DNA from: Solea solea
Lineage: Eukaryota > Chordata > Actinopteri > Pleuronectiformes > Soleidae
Direction of reading: 5' to 3'
Assembly (NCBI RefSeq): GCF_958295425.1
Contig: NC_081149.1
Coordinates: 23,483,964-23,547,963, forward strand
Length of the DNA: 64,000 bases
In this document: positions 28,086 to 41,400 of the stretch, piece by piece
How positions within the stretch are numbered: position 1 is the first letter of the stretch
Layout of the letters: each line of letters opens with the position of its first letter
Made by a program: the position numbers and the translations under genes
Notes under the pieces: generated by a model
Told to the model about the DNA's origin: nothing
The model's input: the letters and a program-made list of their open reading frames with translations, nothing else
The model's database searches: none

Positions 28086-31000
28086 ATGTGTCCTCACTAA
28101 GCTATAAAAACAAGTGTGTGTGTGTGTGTGTGTGTTTTGCTAGGTCAACAAATAAAAGAGGAGTATAAAAAAATTGCCACCGGCCAAGACAGCACATGCT
28201 TTATTTTACAGTTTGAATAATGCCAAACCATCACCAAATAAAACTGTCAGCACCACGTTTTGTGCTCCAGGTGAACCTGCACTGTGAGCACAACCAGACC
28301 GCGCTCATGTCTTGTGTCATCCCTCTGGCTCGTGTCACCTTCCCCAGGTGTTATTTGATTTCCAGGCGCTCTGTTTGTGTTCATGCTTTGACAGCGCGGG
28401 CTGGTAACCATGCACAGTGGTGTGATGAATTTACGCTTTGAACGGTCACTGCAGCAACAGCCTTTGATGGCAATACAATCCACTGCCTTGCTCAACACAC
28501 ATTGGCTTTGTAGTGGGGGGTTCTCCAGATTTGTGGCCAATCGAATGTTTCTGTTTGTTTTAGTTTCACTTGACATCTGTGAAACACGGTGCTTCGGCAA
28601 CATCTGGTCTACAGGTGTGGCCTGAACTGCAACTGCAGTGACCATCCCACTCGATTTAAAACAATCGAAAGAGAAATGATCTCAAGGCACAATTATTACA
28701 GAGAAACCAAACAGGAATGTGCATTTGGCAACATTGTTGGAGAGAAAAAACATCCTTTAAACAGAAATAGAAATCTCTGACAGAACCGGAGAGGAGAGAA
28801 AGAAGAGGGAAGGGAAGGGAGTTAGTGAAGGAGAAGTGGGTGAAAAGAAGAATGGAAAGGAGAGAAGAAAATAAAGGAGAAATAGAGACCAGGACACTTA
28901 ATAACAATTATTATCACACAACATCCAACCCATTATGAAATAACAGGACACGGCTCAGATTAGGCAGACGAATGAAGTGGAGAAAGGTGGAGAACTTTAT
29001 TTAGACACAGAAGGTAGCACTGGAGAACTGACGAGCTGCAGGTGAGGAGAAGGGGGCGTGGAACAACAGGTGAACGGATCTGAAATCACAGGAAAGTCAG
29101 TGGCAAAGGCATGAAATTAATATCAGAGAAAAAAAGATAAGAGTTACTGTGAACTATTACAAAAAACAACTCAATAAAGTGACTGGAAAACAAACACAAG
29201 GAAACCAAAGTGAATCGTCACGATAGTGGATCAAACTTTGTGGACAAGATAATGTCAAATTACAACAGAATGTAAAATCCACAGCCCATAACACGTCCGT
29301 CTCTACGTCAAGACCAATGGAGTTTTTAGCTACGGGTCATAAATGTTTTGTTTGTGACGTACGAACATGCGCGTCTTCTATTATGTTACTATACATTATC
29401 TGTAAATTCAGTCTTGTCCCAGTGTTTAGTTAATCCATACGTGCTTATTCCAGTCCAGCATGAATAACCTTCAATCAGCTTCCTGCCGTGACATTTATTA
29501 CCAAACAAATGGTTTACTCATCAGTCATTTATGCATCCATGTCCTCGCCGTGTTTTATTAGCAGCTCCTGTTGTTTATCGATGGCTGCAATCACCACCTA
29601 TTGAGAAGAAAAGCTTATAGAGTCGCTTATAGAACTTTGTGCTCTTATGAAAGATATATAATAAAAAAGACCAGGATTTAGGATTTAGTGGCACCTAGAG
29701 GGAAGTTTATATGTATATGATATGTATGAGAAACGACTGTGGTACAAAAACGTGAAAAGAGCGACATCCACAGAAGAGGAACTGCTCCCAGTGTAATATT
29801 ATTAAAGGGCTCCATTTTCTAATTTCAGTGAACAGAATATACTGTAAATATTGTAAATCCTGCACATAAACAACCATTCTGCCAGATAAGTCCATCAAAA
29901 TCAGTAGAATTAAGCCATGTTTCCATTGAGTGGACCAGTTCGGTTCAGTGCAGTACGAATTTTTACGTATTTTTTTGTGTTTCCATTAGGAATAGTAACA
30001 AAAAACCAGTCGTTTTTGCAAAAAGTGTAAATATCCTATGGAAATCGAGGCAAACGCCCACAATCTATTCTCATACAAAGCTTCAAGTCTTTGAATAAAT
30101 ATGAAACAGATAAATATGACCACCAGCAGCCAGTTAGCCTAGCTTAGCATAAATAGCTACTGGAGGGGGAAAAAAAGCTAGATAGTGTTGTTGTGTATTT
30201 GAGGTAACAGCATCTTAAAGCCCAGGTCACCTTATTATCATAAATCATTCATAAATGACACATTTTGGATGGAGCATTTGTATTTTTCACTGGTGCAGCT
30301 TTTCCAGCCGTTACGGCACTAGAGGTCCGGGGAGATCTGGGGCCACGTTGGATACGCGAGCAGAGCGTCTGCGTCCCTGTACGTCTTAACTCTTCATCCA
30401 TCACAGCCACTCAAAGCCACTAAAATAAACTGCGAGACAGTTTCATTGTTTACAAACACAACACATCAAGTTCCTGTTTCAAAGTAAAGTTTTTTATTGC
30501 AAAACATTTGATGACAACAGACTCTTTCTGTGTGAACTAGAGTGAGTAAGACACTCCAGGGGGAGATGATGGCGATGGTGGCGTATTGTGATTATTTTCT
30601 TCTATCTGTCCTTTAGCCAAACACCTGCACTGTCCTGAATGCCAGAGACCTCCTGCCTGGACACACCACAGGACAACTGCATGGTCCTCACATCAAAGTC
30701 ACCACACCATTACCTCAGTTATGTTCGGCCATTGTACCATGATGATTGAGTGGCTCACATAATTGTCACATTGATCAAATGTCAGATTAAGGATAAGAGG
30801 ACACTTGTATGACTGACTCCTTATTCATATGGAAACTATCTTTTTCTTTGTCATTTTTAAAATGTTTTACGTAAACACGGCTTCATTTCAAGAAATATCT
30901 TCATCTTCATCTTCAAAATCCTCCAAAACAACTGTAAAAACTGCATGTGCATAAAGTAGTATTAATATTAGGGCCAAACTGAAGTGTTTTTGGTCATAAT

Positions 31001-32859
31001 ATGAGAGATTAAGTCGTAATCTTTCGAGAATAAAGTTACATTTTGATTGGGGCTTCACAAATAAAGAAATACGGAATCTTTTTGTCACATCAGCACCACT
31101 TTGTTTTTAGCATCAAGACTTGATGACTTGAAAAGATTGTAAAAAGAAACTTTGGAAGAAAGAATCAAACAGACTTGGAGGAAATCATCTCTTTTGTGGA
31201 CTGGAGGAGGAAACAGCTGCTAGTGGTCAACTGTAGGCTGTCGCTGGTTACATCGGCATTCTGTTGCTATTTAATAATAATAATACTTTAAATAATGATA
31301 AAAAAGAATCTTGTAATATTACGACTTTATACTTGTAAATTACAACTTTATTCTCATAATATTACGATTTTATTCTCGTAATATTACAACGTTACTCTAT
31401 AGATGACTTTTTTCTGCATGAATACAATGCACGACATCGATGAATATCTTTGTGGCCCTAACACAGAATCTGAATATAAAGATGCCTCCACCTCCTGGCC
31501 CTCATCTCCTCTTCATTTCACCGTAACTCCTGCCAACATTCTGTGGACTACAGCGAAGCTTTGTTTGGACTAAAACCAAGTTAAACACCGAGGGAGCAGT
31601 TTTTAGCAAACAAAATAAGAGACATTAGTCTGACTGTCACCTCTGCCGCTCTCTCGGGGTGAGCAGAGGAATCACGGAGAGTGGGAAGTGCAGACAAACT
31701 GCAAAACTTCTCAAATCCATTTAAGGCCTAAATACTTGAAAGTCTTTCTCCACTGCCCTTAAGACACAGTATAGGAGCAGAAGATCCAGTGAATGCAGAA
31801 TCACCATAATCATGGCGACAATGACAAATCACAATAATGGCATGCAGACAATTCAAAGAAATAAATCATCTAGAAACTCATTGCATGCTGATTAAGTGCT
31901 GTTCTTTGTTGTCAGCGTCAGACAACAACAGGCTTTCTGCTCCCCCTCATCACAAGGGAGCAGTGATGCCCTCCACTCTCTCTTCTAGTGTGTGTCTGCC
32001 TGATTTGACTGTTTTATTCTTAGTACAATAAAAGATGCATTTTTCTATGGTAAAAATATCACAGCTGACGTGGAAACCTGCAGGGATTTAACCGACCGGT
32101 GCAACCAGTTCATACACATGACAATGATACAGATGACATGTATGGTTCTGGTTAAACTTTATTTAACTTTTCTATTAAAGCTCGCAGATCCTAAAAAAAA
32201 AAAAAATGCACCAGTTCAAATGGATTATTTCAATTTAAGAAAAAACAACATGTCATAAAAGTCTCTCAGAGTATTTAAATGAACCGTAAAACATGTTTTA
32301 AAAAAGGCACTGAGCTCAGACAGAGTTTGATTATTCCTTGTAACTAATAATAGAGACACACACTGGTTTTTAAAGCACATGATCATGTCCCATAGGATCT
32401 GGAAATAACAAGACGCAGCAGATAAAGCCATTTTTTCACCTGCTCATCACAGTTGTCTTCTTTGTCAGATTCAGGATGTACAGCCTCATATACAGCTGCA
32501 TGTGTGTCCTCATTCATGCTGTACATTAACTTACTCACCTGGGTACATGATTCTTCCTCTTGTCAATAAGACATACAGGTTAGTTCGACATAATAGAGCT
32601 GTGTATGTAGTAGTATACATATGTAAAGTGAAAGGCTCGTGCCTAAACATTTTAGTTATTATACAGTATTATACACTATATGGTTTTTAGTTAAAACCAT
32701 ATACTGTTCTGTAATCCATAAAGTCTAAACCATACAGGATACTTTTATTGTTCCCATGCGGAAATCTGTCTTGGACTCGAATGACAAAATATAACACTTA
32801 ACAATTGAACAGTGCATCTACACAGTCTTGTATAAATGACCTTAAAGGGATTAAAGGGA

Positions 32860-33232
32860 GTAAAATCTTACCAGACAATGACTTTGGTAGACGTTGAAGT
32901 CACTTTTTTATTTAGCTTAAAGTATATGACATTTACTGTACTTAAGTATCAAATGTCATTTTCTGATATAAAATGTACTTAAGTTTTAGAAGTAAAAGTT
33001 TAAAAAAAAGTGTAGGTTGTGGGTTCAATTCCTGGCTCTGCTGGTCTATATGTGTCCTTGAACAAAGACACTTAACCCCATGTTGCAGCATGTGAATGGG
33101 TGAAAACTGTAGTGTAAAGCTGCTCATCAAGCTCTATATAAATATATAATACCATAATATCAACTCTCTGTCTTGTCTGTAAAAGTAAAAGTTGCGTACA
33201 GATACGTGTACTTTGTTACATTACAACACTGC
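32860..33232 (+). mobile_element. Composite repeat: hAT-like element with an embedded SINE
   Basis: The right end ATTACAACACTG (33220-33231) is the reverse complement of the CAGTGTTGTAAT that starts the inverted copy at 61946. Inside are GACTTTGGTAGACGTTGAAG, then a SINE part with GTGGGTTCAATTCCTGGCTC at about 33018-33037. The hAT-like part, without the SINE, recurs at about 57862-57925. Confidence 0.55.
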
Positions 33233-33719
33233 ATATACACATATTGCAGAAACCCCTTACTAAATACTAAAATAATGATAACAAAAATACCATGAGTCTA
33301 TTGCACAGTGACCTCTATGACCTCAAGCAGTCTTATATGAAAGTTTGATTCTGGAAATTGGCACATATTAGTTTTTAAAACAGTTGAGATTACGTGTGCC
33401 GGATGGTTAAAGCTTGGTGTGGTGGACATGAGATGGGTCCGTCACAAGCCTCTGAGAACTCGTAGATTGTCTGAAGGGACAGGTACTTCGTCTTCGCGTA
33501 CCAACCTGGAGAGCTCAGTTTTTAGTCGTACAGTCAGGTTACCTTTAACCATGCTGACGTTCCATATCTGACCAAGCTCTCCAGCAAACATACACTCTGA
33601 GTCTTCTTAAAAAACGACTGCACAAGCTCTCAACATGAACCGAGTGAATGGCGAGACACCTGTAAGAGCAGACCTTGGAAATGTAATAGGAAATACAATA
33701 AAGCAGTTCAGGGTCAGTA

Positions 33720-34470
33720 TATCAAATCAAATCAAATCAAATCAAATCAAATCACTTTTATTGTCATTAAGCTGTACATACAACAAGTAGTGCAACAAAA
33801 AGAGAGAGCATTTCCCAGGGATCCAAAGATTTAAATATTTAAATACACATTTACACCCCCCCCCCCTCCCCCGGCACACGCACATTCACACTTCCCTAAG
33901 ACGTTAAGCAGCAATTGTCAGTGTTGAGATCAATGTAAACATCGCAGTACAGTTAAAGTGCCAAGTGAAATGCTATGTAAAAAGAAGAAAACAAGGCTGG
34001 AGAGAAATAGAGCAGAGCAGATTAAGGTGCAATAATGATTGTCGTCCAGATTCATATCAGCAATTCAGCATTCTGACAGCTTGTGGAATAAAGCTGTTGA
34101 TCAGTCTGTTGGTTCTGCCTTTTATGCTCCGGAAGCGTTTGCCTGATGGCAGCAGTTCAAAGAGTTTGTTGAGAGGGTGTAAGAGGTCATTGACGATGGT
34201 CAGTGCCCTCTTCTTGCAGCGGGACTGGAATAGTTCTTCGATAGAGGGGAGGGAAACTCCGATGACCCTCTCCGCCCCCCTGATGATCCTCTGCAGGGCT
34301 TTTTTGTCTGACATACTGCAGCTGGAGTACCATGTGGAGATGCAGTATGTCAGGACGCTCTCAACTACACCTCTGTAGAAGGTCGTGAGGATGCTGGGTG
34401 GGAGAGAGGTTTGTTTCAGCTTCCTCAGGAAGTATAGTCTCTGCTGGGCCCGTTTATATAATATAGAAAT
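33720..34470 (-). mobile_element. 5'-truncated LINE, 3' part of reverse-transcriptase ORF
   Basis: An open frame on the minus strand (34500-34057) encodes a segment with AQQRLYFLRKLKQ, LTTFYRGVVESVLTYC, WYSSCSMSDKKALQRII and LLPSGKRFRSIKGRTNRL. This pattern is the C-terminal part of ORF2 in fish non-LTR retrotransposons, most like L2-type elements. The 3' tail is a short tandem repeat, (TGATT)n, at about 33722-33755. The copy is truncated at its 5' side, as usual for LINEs, but this piece of frame is uninterrupted, so the insertion is probably fairly young. Exact clade not certain. Confidence 0.8.
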
Positions 34471-36040
34471 ACATTTACCGTTTTGTACCACACTTGTCAC
34501 CTCACTGTGCTAAAAGGGCTGGAAATACAAAAGAAAACAGATGAAAAAACAACAATTGCTCCCTCAAGAGACCTACGAGTGTGTGTGTATATGTATGCAT
34601 GTGACAATATATGCATGCACTTTTCTCAAACGTGTCATCCCAGACCCAGACTCAGCCCAGAAGCGCCGAATCCTACAAGCGCCTTAATTTGCTCCATATG
34701 TTCTGGCTGAGATGCCTCCTGTAGCACGGCACCGTTCCAGGTAATAGTAATAAATACTGGCAGTAAACACGAGTGGATGCTTCTGCTCGGTTTATAATGA
34801 GATCTCTCCATCATTCACTGCAGAGACCTCTGCCTTGCTGGGGGGGGGGGCTCTGGCCATGCACACGCATGTGCAGTGTGTAAGCGTGTAAACATGTGTG
34901 TGTGTCAGATTCTGACTCAGTGAATCCGTGTCTGGGTGTGTAAGCTTACATGTAATATACTGATGTATGGAATTTACAGCCGTTACTGTATGGGAACAAA
35001 AATGCATGCAAACCTGCAAACGTCTATTGAATTAGTGTCAGAAGGAAAGATGCATGTGACTAATTACTTCATCGTTTCACGGCTCGGGACCAATTCCTCG
35101 AGTGGAGCGTTGCTTTGCTTTCACTAACTGCACTCGCTGCTGTTGTTCCCGGCACAAGAGAAAAGGAATAAAGTATTTTATTAAGTATAATTATGCACAT
35201 TTTTCCTGCTGAAGCTTCCCTTTGTGTAATTTTCAAAATCCTTTCCGGTTAAAACGAGTTAAAACTTTGACATTTTAGAAATATGCTCACTGAGTCAAGG
35301 CCACATTCCAATAAGTGTGTAGCCGAGGCCAGAAGCAGTTTTGCCTGACAGTGGCAAAAATACAACTCTGTATGTAGCACTGTAACTACCTTAACTTCCA
35401 CCACCTCCACCATCTTGTGCCTACTGCCTGTGCACCAGTGCATAATCCTCTGCAATAGTTATATTCTTTACTCAGTCTGATAATTGACAATACACTATAT
35501 TTATTTATTGCATCTACCTACAACGTGCACAATGATCTAGCCTTCATTCATGTACATAATGTGCATACACTATAGTCCTTTTATTTACCTTTCTTTAATT
35601 CCTTGCTTGTTTTGTGTCGTCGAGTAGTGATACTTGTGATACTTGTGCAGAAGTCACAACACAGAACACTTTTATTTTATTTTTGTTCATAAAAATGAGC
35701 CCAGCCAATGTTGAATTGTGACGTATTTCCAAATTCAAACCTGTTTTGCTCGGGTGTGTTTATATAGTTGGTGAAAATTAAAATAAATAAATAAAAAATC
35801 ATGTCATCAGATTGCCTATAGGTAGTGCTGGATAAAAAAGGGATATAAGACACTGTATATTTCACATTCTTATAGCCTCTGTATATACGCTTTAATAAAA
35901 GAAAAAAATCAGCCTAAATGCTCTGTGTTCTAATAATAAGAGCAGCAACAATTAAACAGATATAACGTGAGAGGCAGAGAATCTTCACAGATGAAAAAAA
36001 AGACAAAATTGGTTCAAATTATTGTAAAAATGTATTTTAC
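34471..36040. other. Intergenic DNA, no supported gene
   Basis: Mostly AT-rich single-copy-looking sequence. The stretch at about 34980-35130 is more complex than its flanks. No repeats longer than simple runs and no convincing exon seen. Confidence 0.5.
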
Positions 36041-36044
36041 ACTG

Positions 36045-36268
36045 TGGAGGTGGGCGTGGTCAGTCAGCTGCAGGAGAGAGAAGGGGCGGGGCAGAGCTTC
36101 AGCAGGAGCAGCACCAGTTGAGTTGATTAAGCTCAGCTGAGCTGAGTTAACTAATCAACCTCTCTGTCTGAAGAAGAAGAGCTGAACACTTGAGTTTTGG
36201 ATTCTGAATTTCAGTTTAAAAATGTAAAAATGATTAACTGCTACACCTGCCCACTGTGGTATCTTCGG
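36045..36268 (+). promoter_or_regulatory. Possible orphan promoter and first exon
   Basis: A GC box GGGGCGGGGC lies at about 36083-36092, followed by TCAGCTGAGCTGAG and a purine-rich leader. An ATG at 36230 opens MINCYTCPLWYLR, which runs into a good donor, GGTAAGT, at 36267-36273. No downstream exon could be found on this strand before 38.5 kb. It may be a lone promoter relic or the start of a non-coding RNA. Confidence 0.25.
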
Positions 36269-36273
36269 TAAGT

Positions 36274-38489
36274 AACAGTAATCTTCACACACACACGTTT
36301 GCTCAGCATTCGAAGTGAGGACACTCATAGATATAATGCATTCCCTAGACCCTTACTCTAACCCAGCCTTTCTCAAACTGTGGGGCCAGTCCCCCTGGGG
36401 GGGCATGAGTTCAGTTTTTTGTTTCTTTAGTCCTAACTAAAGTTTAGCAGGTGGAGCTTTAGGTCTTGCCTTAGGTAACCCCAGACTCATTTTTAGTGAC
36501 GTACCACAACAAAACTACTGGTGTCGTGACAAGGTTTGGAGGATGGAGAAGTTTCTGACAAAAGAAAACCGTGCAATGTTTCGGAAACTAACGACAAGCC
36601 AACGTCAGCCGAAGAGAACGATGATTTCCGACTACCAAAAGCCAAGAGAATCCAAATGTGTTTTTTTTTTTTTTTTTTTTTTTTAAATGACGCTGTTATA
36701 GTTTTTAATATTTGATAATTGCTTTCTCAGGAAGCAATATTGAGGTTATTTATATTGCTAAAGCAAAAGGGTTATTTGTACATGCAGCCAATTATTGAAG
36801 GAAAAGTGAAACGTTTGTTCTAATATTGATGTTTCTTTCAATAAATGTTATACTTGACACATTGTTACAATTTTGTGAGAGTCAGGGGGGGAATTGGGAT
36901 TTAACCTAAATCTAATTCTACACCAAGTCTTAACCTTCAAACAGCTCTTAAAATTCCACTTCCTACGGTTTATACAATGTTTGGTCTTCACAAACATATA
37001 TTATAATTAATATGAACGAGAATGTGATTGATTAACTTTACCCGGGGCAAAGACTGTGGAGGTGGATGGGAGTGATCATTTATCTGAGAATTATTGGCTA
37101 ACGTGGAAATGGATTGATTGGCTTTATCGTTTCAATTTCAAATGCACACATACACACACAGCTGTATCAACAAGCAGGAGAGAAAGACAAGGAAACACCG
37201 GTGAGTGAGTGATGAGAAGGTGACGGGAGATATGATGTTGTTTTATACATAACCCCCCCCCCCCCCATATTAGATAATCTGACTGATCATGATCCAGGAC
37301 ACGGGTTTAAAAACTCAATATGTGGGTGTGTAACAAAAGGTGACCTGGGGATTCCAGTCTAAAGTGGGAATGGACATTAACTTTAACTTTAACATACTGT
37401 ATATTGTTACCATTCAATGTAAACTGTAGCTGATTTGATTGTAAAGTAACATGAAAGAAAAACACAATATTTCATTGTTCAATCAGATCTCAGATGTTTC
37501 CACGTGAATACAATTGTTTGGATTTGAATAACCAAAAAGGTTCTTTCTATAAAAAACAACACAGGAGCATCCTTCAAATGTTTGGGCCAGAGCGCCATCT
37601 AGTGGTACGTCCTTTGAAATCTCCAGAACTGACACTGACTGCACATACAGTCCAGTATTATTACCACTGCACTCACTGACAGAACTCAAGTGAACTGGCA
37701 AAGTGAAATTATGTTTAATTTAATCAGAATGTCCCTCTCCACCACTGACAGTGATGTACCACTACACCATAAGCCAGGGGTGTCCAAACCAGGGGCCACA
37801 TTTGATAATGTTTAGATTTCTTGGGGCTGATTCTCCTTTCAGACCTTTTTTTTTTTAACAGTAAAAGTTTTTATATAATCATTTTATTTTCATTGTCACA
37901 ATTATCATTTTTAAATGGCAACATAACCAAATCCAAGCCATGCAGGAGTGAAAAAATTAAATTTAAACTTTCACAGTAAGTACAGTCAGACACGAACAGA
38001 GGCTGTTTGAACCAGGATGAGGATTTGGAGGAAACCTTTTGTCTGAGTTTCTTGCCGTTTTTAAGCGTCGAGCAGCGACATCACTGTCCTCACTCCTCAG
38101 GTGAGTCTGCAGAGCTCTCAGCACGGATGACCCTATGGTCCCTATTGTAGCTGCATTAGCTGCAGTCACTCGCTGTTATGCTTCTGAGCCTCCGTCTGTC
38201 AGTGCATTCTGGGTGCCGCACTGACCAAGTGAAAGAGAAATAGTCTTGTAAACGGAGGGTTGCCGGTTCACATCCTGGGACAGGTCCAGGGCTGGGCCTC
38301 GCCCGGCGCTCCTGTGCCCGGTTTATGTGTGTATGTATGTAATTCACTAACAGGGATTGGTGTAAGTGAATTAAAACTAATTCTAATTTTAATTTAGACA
38401 TGAAAGCAAAACACTGAGAGACAGTTGACAGGCTTCATCAGCATTGTGTGAATGTACTGGACAATGGTCTGAATGTAGCAGGCATTATT
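36274..38489. other. Intergenic DNA downstream of the NLR gene
   Basis: Contains a T homopolymer (about 36661-36684), repeat-like TCTCAAACTGTGGGGCCAG at about 36371, and C runs at 37253-37266. A tRNA-like B box (CCGGTTCACATCC) at about 38264-38276 is probably a SINE fragment. No gene seen. Confidence 0.5.
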
Positions 38490-41400
38490 TTATTGTTTGT
38501 TCAAGCAGGCGCCAATCTCTTCGTCCTCCATCTGACACAGAGTCACCGAGCAGTTCAACCCGACCCAGAAGCCTGGGTACAGGGGTTCTGTGAATGTGGA
38601 ATAGAAGGTGTGGAGGTGGGTGAGTGCTTCAGAGGAAACTCTGTAGAAGGACAGCATGCCAGCAGGCCAGTCCAGATACACTGCTATCCTGGAAGTGCTG
38701 AGGGGATGAAACCGTACGTTTGTTATTATTTTATTATGCCAACTATAGTACTGGTCATCAGTGCACTCTAGACACCAGGACTTCTCATTCCACCCGAAAC
38801 AGCAGTCGATGCCTTTCCCACTCCGGCCGATCCCTCTGTACGACACTGCAATCCAAACCCGTCCCTTCCACTCCACCTCCCAGTAACAGCGACCAGTCAG
38901 ACCTTCTCTGCACAGCAGCTCACACCAGCCAGAGAACCTGTCGGGGTGATCTGGGTACGGCTGTTCGTCTCTCCTCCTCGTCACTCCCTTGTGATCGTCA
39001 GACAGGACGAGGTCTCGGTGTGCTGTGTCCAGGTCGAGCGTGAGTTCACAGGCATCTGATGGAAACCACAAGACACGGGTCATGTTATGAATGTATGCCG
39101 ACGATTCCACATTGTATTATGCTGCAGAAACAATGTTTTATCAGCTGAGTTGAAAAGGGTTTTTGATCGGATAAAACAAAATAAGTTAGTACTGAACATG
39201 TTGAAAACCAAATCAATTATCTTGGGATCGAGTCATAAACTGTCATCTGCACCACGGATTAGTCTGAACTTGGTTGGGGAACCTATAGAACAGGTAATAA
39301 GGTAAAATTACTGGGCACAATAATAGATAGTCAGCTCTCATGAGCAGAACATATTGATGCTATAGTGAAGAAAATGGGTTGCGGTATCTCCATGGTGAGG
39401 AAATGTCTTATGCCCCTGCATACATCGTGGGGCAGGTGGCTAAATCTTTAATTTTATGTCACCTGGATTATTGTGCACCTGTATGGTCATCTGCATCTAA
39501 AGGTCAACTAAAGAAATGACAAACTGCCAGGTTAGTATTACACTGTTCCATAAGAACAAACACTGTCAGTATGCATCGTCGACTCTCATGGTTAACAGTA
39601 GATAACAGGTTGGTTTTCAACACAACAACATTTTTCAGAAATACTGTTTTTTCTTCTCAACCCGTTTTCTTATATAACCAAATTTTCGTTCCCATTTATT
39701 CCCAAGAATTCTGATCATGTCAGTACATACTTACATTTCTTAAGACCGGATTTCAACCAGCGCACTCTAGGGTCGACCCTTGGAAAAGACGAGGAGTTAA
39801 GCAATTTATAACATTTGATTTGAGAGATTTCCCATAAATCATTTTACAGCTTTAAAGAAGAGTCTTTAAAGGGATAGTTCAGGCATTTTAATTGAAGTGT
39901 GGTTGTATTAGCTTAGGACACTGACTCTAATTGTCATTAAAAACAAAGCTGCCAGCAGGACACACTTCTATGTTATTTGCAAACTGCTCCCTCTCCTGCA
40001 CCAGAGTCCAGAGACACAGGAGCTGCTGGTCCACTACTGCCTCACCTGGGACGTCTGAGTCGCGTAGGAAAATCCAAAAAAAAGGATCACATTCATCAAA
40101 GTTAAAAAGGGGGTAACTGTGCGTTGATGGTAGAGCAGGTTGTCCAGCAAACCGTAAGGTTGTAGGTTTGATCCCCCCCGAGTTTGGACTAGATGTAGTA
40201 TAGTATAAAAAGCTTTGTGATGTGATGGACTGGTGTCCTGTTCAGGGTGTGACCCCGTCCTATGTTAGCTGGGATTGGATGGGTGGAGGATAAAGCGGTA
40301 GAAGATGAATGAGTGAATGAGACACAGCTTGCGAATGTCGTGATGTAAAATTGCTGATTTTCTCTATTGACTTTGGTTCATGAGAAAGAACACACTTCAA
40401 AAACCTGAATTATCCCTTTAACCAGGAACAATGTGTGAATTCTGTCTCTCCATACTTCAGAGTGTCCAGTCTCCACTGTGGGTCCTCCACTCCAGCAGAC
40501 AGGCTCATCACTCCAGAATCTCCTAGATGATTGTAGCTCAGGTCCAGTTCTCTCAGAGAGGAGGGGTTAGAGCGCAGAGCTGAGGCCAGAGAGACACAGC
40601 CTTCCTGTGTCACCAGACAGCCTGACAACCTACACACAGAGGCCACACCAGGTTGTTGTTTCTGCCCACTTAAAAAAACAAAACATTCAGGACTTTCTAA
40701 CCTGAGAGTTTCCAGTCTACACTGTGGACATCCCAGTCCGGCAGAGAGAGCTTTTACTCCAGAATCCAGCAGGTCGTTGTTACTCGGGTCCAGCAGTTTC
40801 AGACAAGATGACTGTGAGCTGAGAACTGAGGCCAGAGCTTCACAGCTCACCCATGACAGCTTACACAAATGCAGCCTTAAAGAACATGAAAACACATTCA
40901 ACTCTGCATCTGAAATTTTTGGAAGGTGCAGTGGAACATGAAAAAGGTCTTTTCATGTACTCGTAGCATTGGATTCTAACCTGAGAGACTCCAGTGAACA
41001 GTGCAGACTCTCTAGTCCAGCGCAGAGCAGCTTCACTCCTCCGTCCTGCAAGTTGTTGTTCCCCAGGTCCAGCTCTCGCAGAGTAGAGCATCTGGAGCTG
41101 AGAACTGAGGCCAGAGTTTTACAGCTTGTCTCTGTGAGGTTACAGTCACTCAACCTGAAAAATGTGACAAAAACAAATAGATTGAAATGTTTATTGCAGC
41201 ATATTTTAGTTTGGATTTGGTGTCAAGGCTCTCATCTCACTCCCCCCATGATTACATAGAGATACTCAGTATTGATGAACAAATATTCCAACTCCCTGTT
41301 GGAGCCTGCAGGTGTTGCTGAGATTGTGATGGGGCGGAATCAACTGGCAGCAACTCTAATACAGGACAGCAGATGTGGTGGCAGTAAATTTAGCAGCTAA

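Larger units (their letters stand above)
27116..33719. other. Intergenic DNA, no supported gene
   Basis: Contains TG/CA repeats at about 27530-27548, 27760-27780 and 28113-28134, a GA-rich stretch at 28790-28890, a hAT-like element at 27820-28085 and a composite element at 32860-33232. A block at 28230-28510 is more GC-rich than its surroundings. I see no open frame with recognisable protein content. Confidence 0.6.

Noticed and set aside
33722..33755. Possible CRISPR-like or satellite array of short repeats
   Set aside because: A five-base tandem repeat at the 3' end of a LINE; this is the usual tail of that element type.
33965..34378. 137-codon plus-strand frame
   Set aside because: Antisense shadow of the LINE reverse-transcriptase segment.
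38236..38340. Possible tRNA gene because of the GGTTCACATCC B box
   Set aside because: No cloverleaf could be formed and the anticodon arm is missing; it fits a SINE fragment better.
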